A stretch of 64,000 bases of DNA from contig JALHSP010000081.1 of NCBI GenBank assembly GCA_022865305.1, positions 1 through 64,000 of the forward strand. Reading direction: 5' to 3'. The notes beneath the pieces are model-generated. The model was given only the letters and a program-made list of their open reading frames with translations, did not search any database and had not been told where the DNA came from. This DNA is from Bacteroidales bacterium. GTDB lineage: Bacteria; Bacteroidota; Bacteroidia; Bacteroidales; VadinHA17. The translations under genes were made by a program, and so were the position numbers. Below are positions 26,534 to 34,522 of the stretch, piece by piece (the first letter of the stretch is position 1; the number at the start of each line of letters is the position of its first letter).

Positions 26534-26962
26534 TTAGTAGTAAGATAATGGTCCCATAAAAAACACTTCGTGATGAGCGAATGGTTCATTTGTCTTACGG
26601 AGCGTCCCTTCAATACCTATCTGTATTCTTTGCTTAACTCTCCTGTTGTATACTGTAGTTAATACCTGATCGAACCCGACATTCACCCTGACAGCGTTTA
26701 ACCGTTTTTCATGCTGTGTTATAGACTTTTGAAGGGATTCAGACAGTTTTTCCTTAAAGGCCTGTACGTTGTCAATCGTTTCAAAATCATATTCCCAAAG
26801 CTCGTTACCAAAAGAATCATCCTGCTTATTTTCCTCAAAGTGTGTGATTGTTATCAAACGCATCATTCCGGCCACAGACTCATTAAGGGAACAACGCTTC
26901 AGCTGTTTCTTTCTGGTAATCAGTTCGGTTTGTACTGGTATCTGTAAAAAATCGTTTGCCAT
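26534..26962 (-). CDS. tssE: T6SS baseplate protein TssE (gp25-like)
   Basis: A 142-residue GPW/gp25-family protein, which nucleates sheath assembly at the baseplate. Family features are SLNESVAGMMRLITITHFEE in the first half and the conserved EKRLNAVRVNVGF followed by the basic strand RRVKQRIQIGIEG in the second. Subtype iii TssE proteins lack the EPR core of proteobacterial forms, as here. It starts 23 bases after tssK. Confidence 0.82.
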   Translation of the reverse strand: MANDFLQIPVQTELITRKKQLKRCSLNESVAGMMRLITITHFEENKQDDSFGNELWEYDFETIDNVQAFKEKLSESLQKSITQHEKRLNAVRVNVGFDQVLTTVYNRRVKQRIQIGIEGTLRKTNEPFAHHEVFFMGPLSYY

Positions 26963-26985
26963 AAGATAATTTTTTTAATAAAGCC

Positions 26986-28128
26986 TTAATCCTCAGCCAG
27001 GAAGCTTCTCTTTGATTTGCCTTCTTCTTTAATATAGATATGTGTATCCCGACGCTTACCTATATACTCGAGATGACTTAATGTTTCGAAAAGTACCGAC
27101 ATAGTTTCTATAAAAGCCATCATTTTTGATATCACCACTGCTATTTCATAATGATTGTAGTTAAAGTTTACAATATCTGCCAATAGTTTTTCCAGCTCAC
27201 CCTGCTTGAGGTTACACCAGTCGGAGAAATAGTTAATCATTTCCTCTTTCCGTTCCGGAGGTTCGGTATTTATTGTATTCCTTAATAAACGGGCAAATTG
27301 AGAGATAGCTTCAAAAAGTGAGACTGGTGGTTGATACTTCAGGAAGAGGCGTTGCTTAGTCAGCTGTAATCCCTGGAAGGCTGCTATTTTCTCTGCAAGT
27401 AATAACACTGAACCTGCCAGTGGAGTCTTTTGCTGTTTTGTATATATTTTACGGATTATTGCCATTATGTCCAGCTCAAGTTTACTAAAGAACTCGATTA
27501 GTTTATTTTCAGCAGCCAGTAGTCGCTCATCACTTGAAACCCTGGAGCATGGCGATATATAATCCTTATCAAGTTCAGGAATATTATCTTTGATGAGTAG
27601 TTTGCCAATCACCTGGAAAAAATCACCAAATCCGGTTTTGTTCATCTGCTCAACCGGTATGATAGATACACCATACTCAGGGATCACATACGGGTGCCGA
27701 GGAGGATTTTCTGCCGGGTTGGCATTTCCGACAGGTATCCGGCTATATGGATTGATTTTGAGTATAATATAAAATTCACCGGAATTACTTTCAGCAGTTT
27801 TAATATCGAAATCTTTTATACTGATTTCGAATTCAGTTGATTCGGGTAAGGTGCTATCCAGATCAATTATTATTCCACCGGCAGTAACTGCCTTGCAACG
27901 GTTTACTTTGACATTAACGTGATTGCTGGAATCAATTTCACAGGTAATATCAAGAGATGATTCCTCATCTGCCCCCGGTAGTATTCCAAAATTATAAGGA
28001 TTGACCAGAAACTTGCCAACACACTGCTGCTGATAGATCATGGCATTCTCCATACTAATGAAATGATCTTTATTAATCTTCATTCCATCAATCCAATTGA
28101 TGAAATAATGTTTATGTTCATTTGCCAT
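26986..28128 (-). CDS. tssK: T6SS baseplate connector TssK
   Basis: A 380-residue TssK. The N-terminal shell domain begins HYFINWIDGMKINKDHFISM, the Bacteroidota version of the W..G..L.P.HF motif, followed by a beta-rich region (NVKVNRCKAVTAGGIIIDLD) and a C-terminal helical domain (ETLSHLEYIGKRRDTHIYIK). TssK trimers link the TssEFG baseplate to the membrane proteins. It lies 40 bases after tssG in the same unit. Confidence 0.85.
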   Translation of the reverse strand: MANEHKHYFINWIDGMKINKDHFISMENAMIYQQQCVGKFLVNPYNFGILPGADEESSLDITCEIDSSNHVNVKVNRCKAVTAGGIIIDLDSTLPESTEFEISIKDFDIKTAESNSGEFYIILKINPYSRIPVGNANPAENPPRHPYVIPEYGVSIIPVEQMNKTGFGDFFQVIGKLLIKDNIPELDKDYISPCSRVSSDERLLAAENKLIEFFSKLELDIMAIIRKIYTKQQKTPLAGSVLLLAEKIAAFQGLQLTKQRLFLKYQPPVSLFEAISQFARLLRNTINTEPPERKEEMINYFSDWCNLKQGELEKLLADIVNFNYNHYEIAVVISKMMAFIETMSVLFETLSHLEYIGKRRDTHIYIKEEGKSKRSFLAED

Positions 28129-28168
28129 AATTAATATTATCTGGTTACTAATCTGTTTATTGGTAATT

Positions 28169-29116
28169 TTAAATGATCGTACTATAACCCATTATGGATT
28201 GGGCTTTGTCTGACCCGAGCACAAACTCCTGCAGTTCTTTCTGCATAGTCACCTCAAATTCATAATCCATTTCAATAGGTATGAAAAATCTGCAAAAACA
28301 ATCTATGAAGCGGGCAATCTCGCCATTCTCCAGATAAGGGTCGATACCTGTCCTTTTCAGAGGTCCAACAGAGAACCTTATCAATTTACATGTCTCCAGA
28401 AAATGTCCATAAGTGATCATGTTTACCCCTAAGCTTGCTCTACCAAGGGAGTCTCCACCATCAGTTTGACCGTTGAAAGTTTCAGTCCGGGATTCTGATG
28501 TAAACCGGATCATATGAGTCACTTCCTCACCAAGAATAGCCCCAAGGCAATTAGCAGTCATTTTAAAATCTCCGACAATTTCCTTGATAAAAGGCAACAT
28601 GGCAGTGAGTTTAATTATCAACTCCTTAGGTAAGGACCTGTCGATTTTCCAGAAATTCAGAAAGAAATCCTCCAGGCTGTTATCATTCAATTTCTGGAGA
28701 ATTGACCTTTCCAGCAATTCAAGTTGAATTCGCTGATAAAAAAACTCATTTTCAAATGGCTGGAAAAACTTTCTGGTTTCATCTTCAATCCTCGATTCTT
28801 TTCTGGAATCAGTGGCCATCCCTTTACCTGAAGTCACAGCTGCATCCAGCGAAACATGGAATAATCCTTCAGGTAATAAGTCATATAGCCCATCCCTTGA
28901 AAGGTATATTGCCAACGTTTCCTGTACATCATTGATCAATATTTTTTCCGCTTTCAGGATATCCTTGCTGAATCCGCGCCTGAAAAGACTATCATAATAG
29001 ATCAAAATATCATCCTGTGAAAATCCCTCCTGGATTAAATCAGCCATTAAAACTTCCGCTTTGATATCAGCCGGATAGCTGTTAATAATTTGTATCAGTT
29101 GTTCGAGGTTTTTCAT
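28169..29116 (-). CDS. tssG: T6SS baseplate protein TssG
   Basis: A 315-residue protein assigned to TssG from its place at the head of the tssG-K-E-F unit and from the central block LPKELIIKLTAMLPFIKEIV and the C-terminal LETCKLIRFSVGPL with ARFIDCFCRFFIPIEMDYEF. An upstream ATG at 29182 would add 22 residues (MALLMYFYTRINYF...), but the promoter -7 box at 29139-29146 lies inside that extension, so I start at MKNLEQLIQIINSY. Confidence 0.78.
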   Translation of the reverse strand: MKNLEQLIQIINSYPADIKAEVLMADLIQEGFSQDDILIYYDSLFRRGFSKDILKAEKILINDVQETLAIYLSRDGLYDLLPEGLFHVSLDAAVTSGKGMATDSRKESRIEDETRKFFQPFENEFFYQRIQLELLERSILQKLNDNSLEDFFLNFWKIDRSLPKELIIKLTAMLPFIKEIVGDFKMTANCLGAILGEEVTHMIRFTSESRTETFNGQTDGGDSLGRASLGVNMITYGHFLETCKLIRFSVGPLKRTGIDPYLENGEIARFIDCFCRFFIPIEMDYEFEVTMQKELQEFVLGSDKAQSIMGYSTII

Positions 29117-29138
29117 GCAGATTCCAACGTCTATATTA

Positions 29139-29146
29139 CAAAAATA
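29139..29146 (-). promoter_or_regulatory. Candidate -7 box for tssG-tssK-tssE-tssF
   Basis: CAAAAATA on the + strand reads TATTTTTG on the - strand, a full TAnnTTTG match about 22 bases before the preferred ATG. It supports the shorter tssG start. Confidence 0.5.
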
Positions 29147-29355
29147 ATTAATGCGGGTATAGAAGTACATTAATAGAGCCAAGTAAGTTAGGATAAAAGA
29201 ATAGACAAGTCAAGTTTTTTTTGACGAAGAATGGTCGACTCGGGATTAACGACTATGGTTGAACGGTAAAAATATTATAATCCCTGTAATATGCATTGTA
29301 TGCTGTGCATTTTACTCCATTTGCCAAGGCTAGCCTTCTTTTAGTATATTTTGGA

Positions 29356-29363
29356 TATATTTG
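29356..29363 (+). promoter_or_regulatory. Candidate -7 box for the SDR gene
   Basis: TATATTTG ends 10 bases before the ATG at 29374, giving a leader of only a few bases. No good -33 box is visible. Confidence 0.45.
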
Positions 29364-29373
29364 AGTAAAACTT

Positions 29374-30078
29374 ATGAAGAAGATTACTATCATCAGCGGC
29401 GGATCAGGCGGACTGGGACTGGCAATAGCAGAACTGGTTGTGAAATCGGGAAAAGATGTTTTAATACTTGGACGCGATAGTGAAAAGCTTACCCTGACTG
29501 CCAGGAAGCTCAACCGTACTTCGGAAAAAGCTGATATAAGTACTCTCATATGCAATATAGGGAATGAAACAGATGTAAGAAGAGTTGGTAAATACCTGAC
29601 AGAACATAAAATTGTCACAGAGTATCTCTTCAATAATGCAGGAAGAGGGCTCTTTACTAAAGCCAGCACCTCAACAGCCGCAATGATCGATGATGTCTTT
29701 GAAGCCAATTTAAAGGGAATGATACTGCTCACATCTGAAATCCTCAGAATTACTCCTGAACAGGAAGAGCTTACGATAGTTAATATCATGTCAACCTCAG
29801 CGCTGTACGGAAGAGATGAAGAGACAATATACTGCGCTGCAAAATGGGGTGCCAGGGGTTACACTGAAGCCCTAAGGATTGAACTTAAAGGAACAAAACG
29901 GAATATCATTGCAGTTTATCCTGGTGGTATGAAAACAGATTTCTGGAAAGTACCTGGTCAGAACCGGGATATTTCAGGATTCATGGATCCTTCGGAGGTT
30001 GCTGAAAAAATTGTGAATACGGTACTCTTTAATAAAGGATTGGTAGTAAGCGATTTAACTATCAACAGGAAAAGGTGA
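29374..30078 (+). CDS. Short-chain dehydrogenase/reductase
   Basis: A 234-residue classical SDR. The NAD(P)-binding glycine motif is SGGSGGLGLAIAE (residues 8-20), NNAG is at NNAGRGLF, and the catalytic Ser and Tyr-Lys are in MSTSALYG and YCAAKWG. The tail HPGG-type element reads VYPGGMKTDFW. An arginine soon after the first strand (LILGRDSEKL) suggests NADP preference. The substrate cannot be told. It stands alone, divergent from tssG, with a repeat block after it. Confidence 0.9.
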   Translation: MKKITIISGGSGGLGLAIAELVVKSGKDVLILGRDSEKLTLTARKLNRTSEKADISTLICNIGNETDVRRVGKYLTEHKIVTEYLFNNAGRGLFTKASTSTAAMIDDVFEANLKGMILLTSEILRITPEQEELTIVNIMSTSALYGRDEETIYCAAKWGARGYTEALRIELKGTKRNIIAVYPGGMKTDFWKVPGQNRDISGFMDPSEVAEKIVNTVLFNKGLVVSDLTINRKR

Positions 30079-30087
30079 TGTCTTATG

Positions 30088-30125
30088 GTCTTAACGTCCG
30101 CCATCTGGCGGACTGTCTTGAGGTC
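30088..30125. repeat. Dispersed hairpin element, copy 2
   Basis: GTCTTAAC (30088-30095), stem GTCCGCC (30096-30102), loop ATCT, GGCGGAC (30107-30113), then TGTCTTGAGGTC. The flanks match copy 1 at 12437-12475. The stem differs but stays perfectly paired, so the structure is conserved rather than the sequence. A second small hairpin (GCCCTACGGGC near 30131-30141) follows. Confidence 0.75.
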
Positions 30126-30147
30126 TTGACGCCCTACGGGCTGTCTA

Positions 30148-30219
30148 ACCCCCCTGCCCCCCTTCTTCGCCTTCGCGTAGCCGCTTCGGCGGAGCAAGGT
30201 AGGGGGGTTGGGGGGCAAA
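30148..30219. repeat. C-run/G-run repeat block after the SDR gene
   Basis: AACCCCCCTGCCCCCC is followed about 40 bases later by GGGGGGTTGGGGGGCAAA, with CGCGTAGCCGCTTCGGCGG between them. The wording matches the blocks at 7921-8110, 12557-12580 and 31380-31510. It lies between two convergent genes and could end both transcripts. Confidence 0.6.
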
Positions 30220-30222
30220 TCT

Positions 30223-31362
30223 CTAAGACAACTTGTTCTTATAATCCTGATAACTGAATGCACGGATTAACCTGAAATTACCCTCCCTGGTACATATCCC
30301 GATGGAAGGGTGCTGTACACCGTTAAAGGTGGTAGTCTTCACCATTGTGTAATGGATCATATCCCAAAAAATAATCCTGTCGCCCGGTTTGAGTTCCTTA
30401 TCAAACGACCAATCACCCATAAAATCACCCGACAAGCAAGAGTTACCACCCATCCGGTACGTCGGTTTACCGGATTCCGGATCAGTTGCATCTATAATTT
30501 TTGGTTTGTAAGGCATTTCAAGACAATCGGGCATATGTGCGGTAAAAGAGACATCAAGAATAGCTGTTTTAATTCCATGGTTATCAACAATATCTTCTAC
30601 AGTAGCAACCAGTTCTCCCGTTTCCCATGCGAAAGCACTTCCCGGCTCAAGAATAATATGAAGCCCGTATCTCTCTTTAAACTTCCTGAGAATTTTAATA
30701 AGATGATCAACATTATAGCTGTCCCTTGTAATAAGATGACCGCCACCCATATTGATCCATTTTAATTTATTAAGTAACCTTCCGAATTTAGACTCAACTA
30801 CTGAGAGTACTTTTTCGAGAGCATATGAGTCCGATTCAAAAAGAACATGAAAATGTAATCCTTCAATTCCTTCCGGCAATCCATTCCTCAGATCATCAAT
30901 CGTAATTCCAAGTCTGGAACCCGGGGAACAAGGATTGTAAATTCCAAGACTGACTTCTGAGAACTCCGGATTGATCCTTAATCCGGGTGAAATCCTCCCG
31001 GGTTTTTTTTGTAAAACAGCTGAATATTTATTATATTGATTTAACGAATTAAAAGTTACGTGGGAACTATACTTAAGAATTTCTTCAAATTCAGTTTGCT
31101 TAAAAACCGGTGAATATGTATGCGCTTTTGAACCTGTTTCCTCAAAGCAGAGACGCGCCTCATGCAGTGAACTGGCTGCTGCACCGGAAAAATACTCTTT
31201 AAGAATATCAAAGACACCCCACAATGCAAATCCTTTAAAGGCAAGGATAATCTCTGCTCCTGATTCATCAGCAACATGCCTGATAAGAGAAAGGTTTTTC
31301 CGGAATCTTTCTTCATCGATAATGTAACATGGGGATAGTACCTTTGTATAATCTATTGACAT
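30223..31362 (-). CDS. nspC: Carboxynorspermidine decarboxylase
   Basis: A 379-residue PLP enzyme of the alanine racemase-like fold that decarboxylates carboxyspermidine or carboxynorspermidine, the last step of the alternative spermidine route. The PLP lysine is in ILAFKGFALWG (about residue 43), and the glycine-rich phosphate loop is INMGGGHLITRDSY. The conserved tail motif PTYRMGGNSCLSGDFMGDWS carries the active-site cysteine (CLSGD). The partner dehydrogenase lies upstream on the same strand. Confidence 0.92.
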   Translation of the reverse strand: MSIDYTKVLSPCYIIDEERFRKNLSLIRHVADESGAEIILAFKGFALWGVFDILKEYFSGAAASSLHEARLCFEETGSKAHTYSPVFKQTEFEEILKYSSHVTFNSLNQYNKYSAVLQKKPGRISPGLRINPEFSEVSLGIYNPCSPGSRLGITIDDLRNGLPEGIEGLHFHVLFESDSYALEKVLSVVESKFGRLLNKLKWINMGGGHLITRDSYNVDHLIKILRKFKERYGLHIILEPGSAFAWETGELVATVEDIVDNHGIKTAILDVSFTAHMPDCLEMPYKPKIIDATDPESGKPTYRMGGNSCLSGDFMGDWSFDKELKPGDRIIFWDMIHYTMVKTTTFNGVQHPSIGICTREGNFRLIRAFSYQDYKNKLS

Positions 31363-31385
31363 TTCATTCTTGTTTTACCCCCCAT

Positions 31386-31513
31386 CCACTCCTGCTATCG
31401 AGGGACATGCTCTAAAGGGGGGCTAATTCTCATTTATTTTATTGGATCTCATTATTTCCTAAAATTAGTCCCCCTTCAGGGGGACGCCCTGACCGAAGGG
31501 TAAGGGCAGGGGG
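31386..31513. repeat. Inverted-repeat block between CASDH and nspC
   Basis: Arms AAGGGGGGCTAATT (31413-31426) and AATTAGTCCCCCTT (about 31463-31476) pair with one mismatch across a 35-base AT-rich centre. A perfect hairpin, GTCCCCC-TTCA-GGGGGAC (31468-31485), overlaps the right arm. It sits inside a two-gene transcription unit and could attenuate nspC. Confidence 0.7.
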
Positions 31514-31523
31514 TATTAAACTT

Positions 31524-32717
31524 TCACAGTTCCAGATCAACGTCATGGAGTTCTGCCCATGGTAGACCAAGCAGGTTAAGCTGTTCCATGAAAGGATCCG
31601 GATCAAATTCTTCGACGTTGAATACTCCGGGATTTTTCCATATACCTTTCAGGTACATCATTGCTCCTATTGCAGCCGGGACTCCTGTTGTATAACTCAC
31701 TGCCTGAGCTCCCGTTTCTGCATAAGATGCCTCATGACTGCAGTTATTATATATATAGTAAGTTTTCTCCCTGCCGTTCCTTATTCCGCGGATCCGGCAT
31801 CCAATGGAAGTCCAGCCCTTGTAGTTCTCACCTAATTCACCAGGATCGGGCAATACTGCCTTCAGAAACCGGATGGGAACGATCTCCCTGCCGTCGAACA
31901 TAACAGGTTCAATCCCAGCCATACCGATATTCTGAATTACTCTCAGGTGTGTCAGGTATTCCTGTCCGAATGTCATCCAGAATCGGGCTCTTTTAAGGGT
32001 TGGGAAATTCTTAACAAGAGATTCAAGCTCTTCGTGATAGATAATATATGATTCCTTAGGTCCGATATCCGGATAATTTAATGGCTTATGAATCTGGTGT
32101 GGTTTTGTAAAGATCCATTTGCCGTTTTCCCAGTATTTTCCTTTCTGTGTTACCTCCCTGATATTGATCTCAGGGTTAAAGTTTGTTGCAAATGGCTTGC
32201 CATGATCTCCGGCATTGCAATCGACAATATCGAGATACTGAAGTTCATCAAAGTGATGTTTCGCTGCATATGCTGTAAATACAGACGTGACACCCGGATC
32301 AAAACCACAACCCAGGATTGCAGTAATGCCGGCTTTTTTGTACCTGTCATGATATGCCCACTGCCAGCCATATTCATATTTTGCTTCGTCAAGAGGTTCA
32401 TAGTTAGCAGTATCGAGATATGCCACACCGGTTTCAAGACAGGCATCCATGATATGAAGGTCCTGGTATGGTAAAGCAACATTCACAACGATGTCGGGCT
32501 TGAACGATTTAATCAGTTTAACAAGCTGGGGTACTTTATCAGCATCGATCTCTGCAGTCTGCACACGATTTTTCCCTATTCTTTCAGCAATAGCATCGCA
32601 TTTCGATTTTGTCCGGCTGGCTAACAGTATTTCGTTAAAGACGTCTGGCAGAGATGCCATCTTATGAACTACTACTGTTCCGACTCCTCCGGCACCGATA
32701 ACTAACACTTTTCCCAT
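31524..32717 (-). CDS. Carboxynorspermidine synthase (saccharopine dehydrogenase family)
   Basis: A 397-residue NAD(P)H-dependent enzyme that reductively couples aspartate semialdehyde with putrescine or diaminopropane. The Rossmann motif VIGAGGVGTVVVHKM opens the protein (residues 5-19). Other family blocks are LLASRTKSKCDAIAERIG, ALPYQDLHIMDACLETGVAY, LGCGFDPGVTSVFTAYA and GVPAAIGAMMYLKG. The pairing with nspC downstream makes the polyamine role far more likely than lysine metabolism. A well-formed promoter lies 93 bases upstream. Confidence 0.9.
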   Translation of the reverse strand: MGKVLVIGAGGVGTVVVHKMASLPDVFNEILLASRTKSKCDAIAERIGKNRVQTAEIDADKVPQLVKLIKSFKPDIVVNVALPYQDLHIMDACLETGVAYLDTANYEPLDEAKYEYGWQWAYHDRYKKAGITAILGCGFDPGVTSVFTAYAAKHHFDELQYLDIVDCNAGDHGKPFATNFNPEINIREVTQKGKYWENGKWIFTKPHQIHKPLNYPDIGPKESYIIYHEELESLVKNFPTLKRARFWMTFGQEYLTHLRVIQNIGMAGIEPVMFDGREIVPIRFLKAVLPDPGELGENYKGWTSIGCRIRGIRNGREKTYYIYNNCSHEASYAETGAQAVSYTTGVPAAIGAMMYLKGIWKNPGVFNVEEFDPDPFMEQLNLLGLPWAELHDVDLEL

Positions 32718-32809
32718 ATGGCCAGTATTTATTACAAATTAATAAATAATAAGTTCAGATTTTTTTGGGTTCGTCGAATACCTGTTCAGGCACTAACGGT
32801 TAATCTTTT

Positions 32810-32840
32810 CAAATATAAGATATATAAATGACCATTCAAC
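32810..32840 (-). promoter_or_regulatory. Promoter of the CASDH-nspC unit
   Basis: On the - strand GTTG (32840-32837), a 19-base spacer and TATATTTG (32817-32810). It has the same layout as the mnmA promoter. The predicted leader is about 85 bases. Confidence 0.6.
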
Positions 32841-32911
32841 AGATTTATCATATAAAAACCTACCTGTAGGTTCCATGTACCAGGCTCATGAATTTCATTC
32901 CTAATTCTCCT

Positions 32912-32919
32912 TATATTTA
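32912..32919 (+). promoter_or_regulatory. Possible -7 box for the first trkH
   Basis: TATATTTA, one base from TAnnTTTG, lies 25 bases before the ATG at 32945. The second trkH has a perfect box at nearly the same distance (24 bases), which supports both. Confidence 0.4.
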
Positions 32920-32944
32920 CACCATGCATCTCAGGTAGAAAAGT

Positions 32945-34390
32945 ATGAAACTAATCAATCCCTTAGTCATCCTTCGGATATTGAGTACAATTCTCTTTAT
33001 TGAATCGATTTCTTTCCTTATCTGTCTGCCGGTTGTGCATATTTATAATGAGTCCCCATTCCCCTTCCTCTGGTCATCAATAATCACAATTGTTATATCG
33101 GTCATTTTTTTCGGCGTTTCACGAAACACGATTATCGACTCTATAAGTAACAGAGAAGGCTTCCTTACTGTTACATTATCATGGATCCTTTTCTCAGCAT
33201 TCGGTACGCTGCCATATATTTTAAGCGGAACAATTCCTTCATTTATTGATGCGTTCTTTGAGACCTCCTCAGGATTCACTACAACCGGGTCATCAATCCT
33301 GAAAGACGTTGAGGTGCTTCCATATTCAATCCTTTTCTGGAGAAGCCTTACACACTGGATTGGCGGCCTCGGAATAATAGTACTTGTCATAATTATCCTG
33401 CCCTCGCTTAAAATAGCAGGTTTCCAGTTCCTAAGCCTTGAGTCCTCACTTAAGGAAAAAATACATCCGAGGACAAAAGCCATCGGAGTCAGATTACTGT
33501 TTATTTACCTTGGACTAACACTGACCGAAGTGATCTTTCTGGTCTTTGGTAATATGAATTTATTCGATAGTATCTGCCATACTTTTGGAACTGTAGCAAC
33601 AGGAGGTTTTTCAACCAGGAACATCAGTATCGGATATTATTCTCCTTACAGCCAATATATAATTGCCATTTTCATGCTTCTTTCAGGTATAAGCTATGTC
33701 GTCTATTATTATTTATTCAAACTGAACTTCAGAAAAGTCGGGAATAATGAAGAACTATGGTTTTATCTTGGAACAATAACCATTGCAGGGACCATAGTGA
33801 CCAGCATTCTTTTAGCAAAAACGGCTGTAACTCCCGAACTTGCCTTCAGAGAAGGATTCTTTCAGGTAATTTCATTTATAACCACAACCGGTTTTGCAAC
33901 AACAGATTATCTTTTCTGGCCCGGATCCGCTATTATGGTTATGTTTTTATTATTATTTACCGGGGCGAGCACCGGATCATCCACCGGAAGTATTAAAATG
34001 GCCAGGCATCTTATAGTAATAAAAAATATAAGAAGTGTATTTACCAGGATTATTCATCACAACGTTGTCTCACAGATAAAACTAAATGATAAACCTGTTT
34101 CTGAGAGTACCAACATATCTATTATTTCTTTTGTTATTTTATTCCTCTTTATCTTCCTTTCAGGAACGGGCTTGCTGGTACTGACAGGAATTGACCCTGT
34201 TACAGCCGCCAGCGCTTCAGTATCATCATTGAGCAATGTCGGCCCGGGCCTCGGTACGATCGGTCCTATGAGTAATTATGCTCACTTTTCTGATATTAGT
34301 AAACTTATTTGCAGCCTTCTTATGATCATCGGTAGGCTCGAAATTTACACCATATTTATTCTTTTTTCCCGGTCGTACTGGAAAGTGTAA
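32945..34390 (+). CDS. trkH: TrkH-family potassium uptake subunit (copy 1)
   Basis: A 481-residue membrane protein with about ten hydrophobic segments, of the TrkH/KtrB family. The four selectivity-filter loops are recognisable: SGFTTTGSSIL, GTVATGGFSTRN, TTTGFATTDY and SNVGPGLGTIGPM. The glycine-rich intramembrane region GASTGSSTGSIKMARH is present. The transporter needs a cytoplasmic TrkA/KtrA gate, and none is in the window. A close relative of equal length follows in tandem, so this is a duplication. Confidence 0.93.
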   Translation: MKLINPLVILRILSTILFIESISFLICLPVVHIYNESPFPFLWSSIITIVISVIFFGVSRNTIIDSISNREGFLTVTLSWILFSAFGTLPYILSGTIPSFIDAFFETSSGFTTTGSSILKDVEVLPYSILFWRSLTHWIGGLGIIVLVIIILPSLKIAGFQFLSLESSLKEKIHPRTKAIGVRLLFIYLGLTLTEVIFLVFGNMNLFDSICHTFGTVATGGFSTRNISIGYYSPYSQYIIAIFMLLSGISYVVYYYLFKLNFRKVGNNEELWFYLGTITIAGTIVTSILLAKTAVTPELAFREGFFQVISFITTTGFATTDYLFWPGSAIMVMFLLLFTGASTGSSTGSIKMARHLIVIKNIRSVFTRIIHHNVVSQIKLNDKPVSESTNISIISFVILFLFIFLSGTGLLVLTGIDPVTAASASVSSLSNVGPGLGTIGPMSNYAHFSDISKLICSLLMIIGRLEIYTIFILFSRSYWKV

Positions 34391-34403
34391 AGAAGTTTGG
34401 GGC

Positions 34404-34452
34404 GAGTAGCGTGGAGCGTGGAACTTTGAACGTGGAGCTTGGGGCGTGGGGC
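34404..34452. repeat. Heptanucleotide array, seven units (GTGGAGC type)
   Basis: GAGTAGC, GTGGAGC, GTGGAAC, TTTGAAC, GTGGAGC, TTGGGGC and GTGGGGC run in exact 7-base register, each ending in C. The array fills most of the space between the two trkH genes. Confidence 0.88.
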
Positions 34453-34490
34453 AAGCTTCAGGAATAATGATATTCAATGGTAAAACTGTT

Positions 34491-34498
34491 TATCTTTG
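34491..34498 (+). promoter_or_regulatory. -7 box for the second trkH
   Basis: TATCTTTG is a perfect TAnnTTTG, 24 bases before the ATG at 34523. A frame extension to a TTG inside this box is therefore unlikely to be translated. Confidence 0.55.
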
Positions 34499-34522
34499 TT
34501 CCCTGAATTTAGGGTACAAAGT

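Noticed and set aside
29117-29182. Longer tssG start at the ATG at 29182
   Set aside because: The extra 22 residues (MALLMYFYTRINYF...) overlap the promoter -7 box and do not resemble the family.
29253-29789. 178-codon - strand frame opposite the SDR gene
   Set aside because: Low-complexity Ser/Leu composition typical of the antisense of a coding gene. The + strand SDR has complete motifs.
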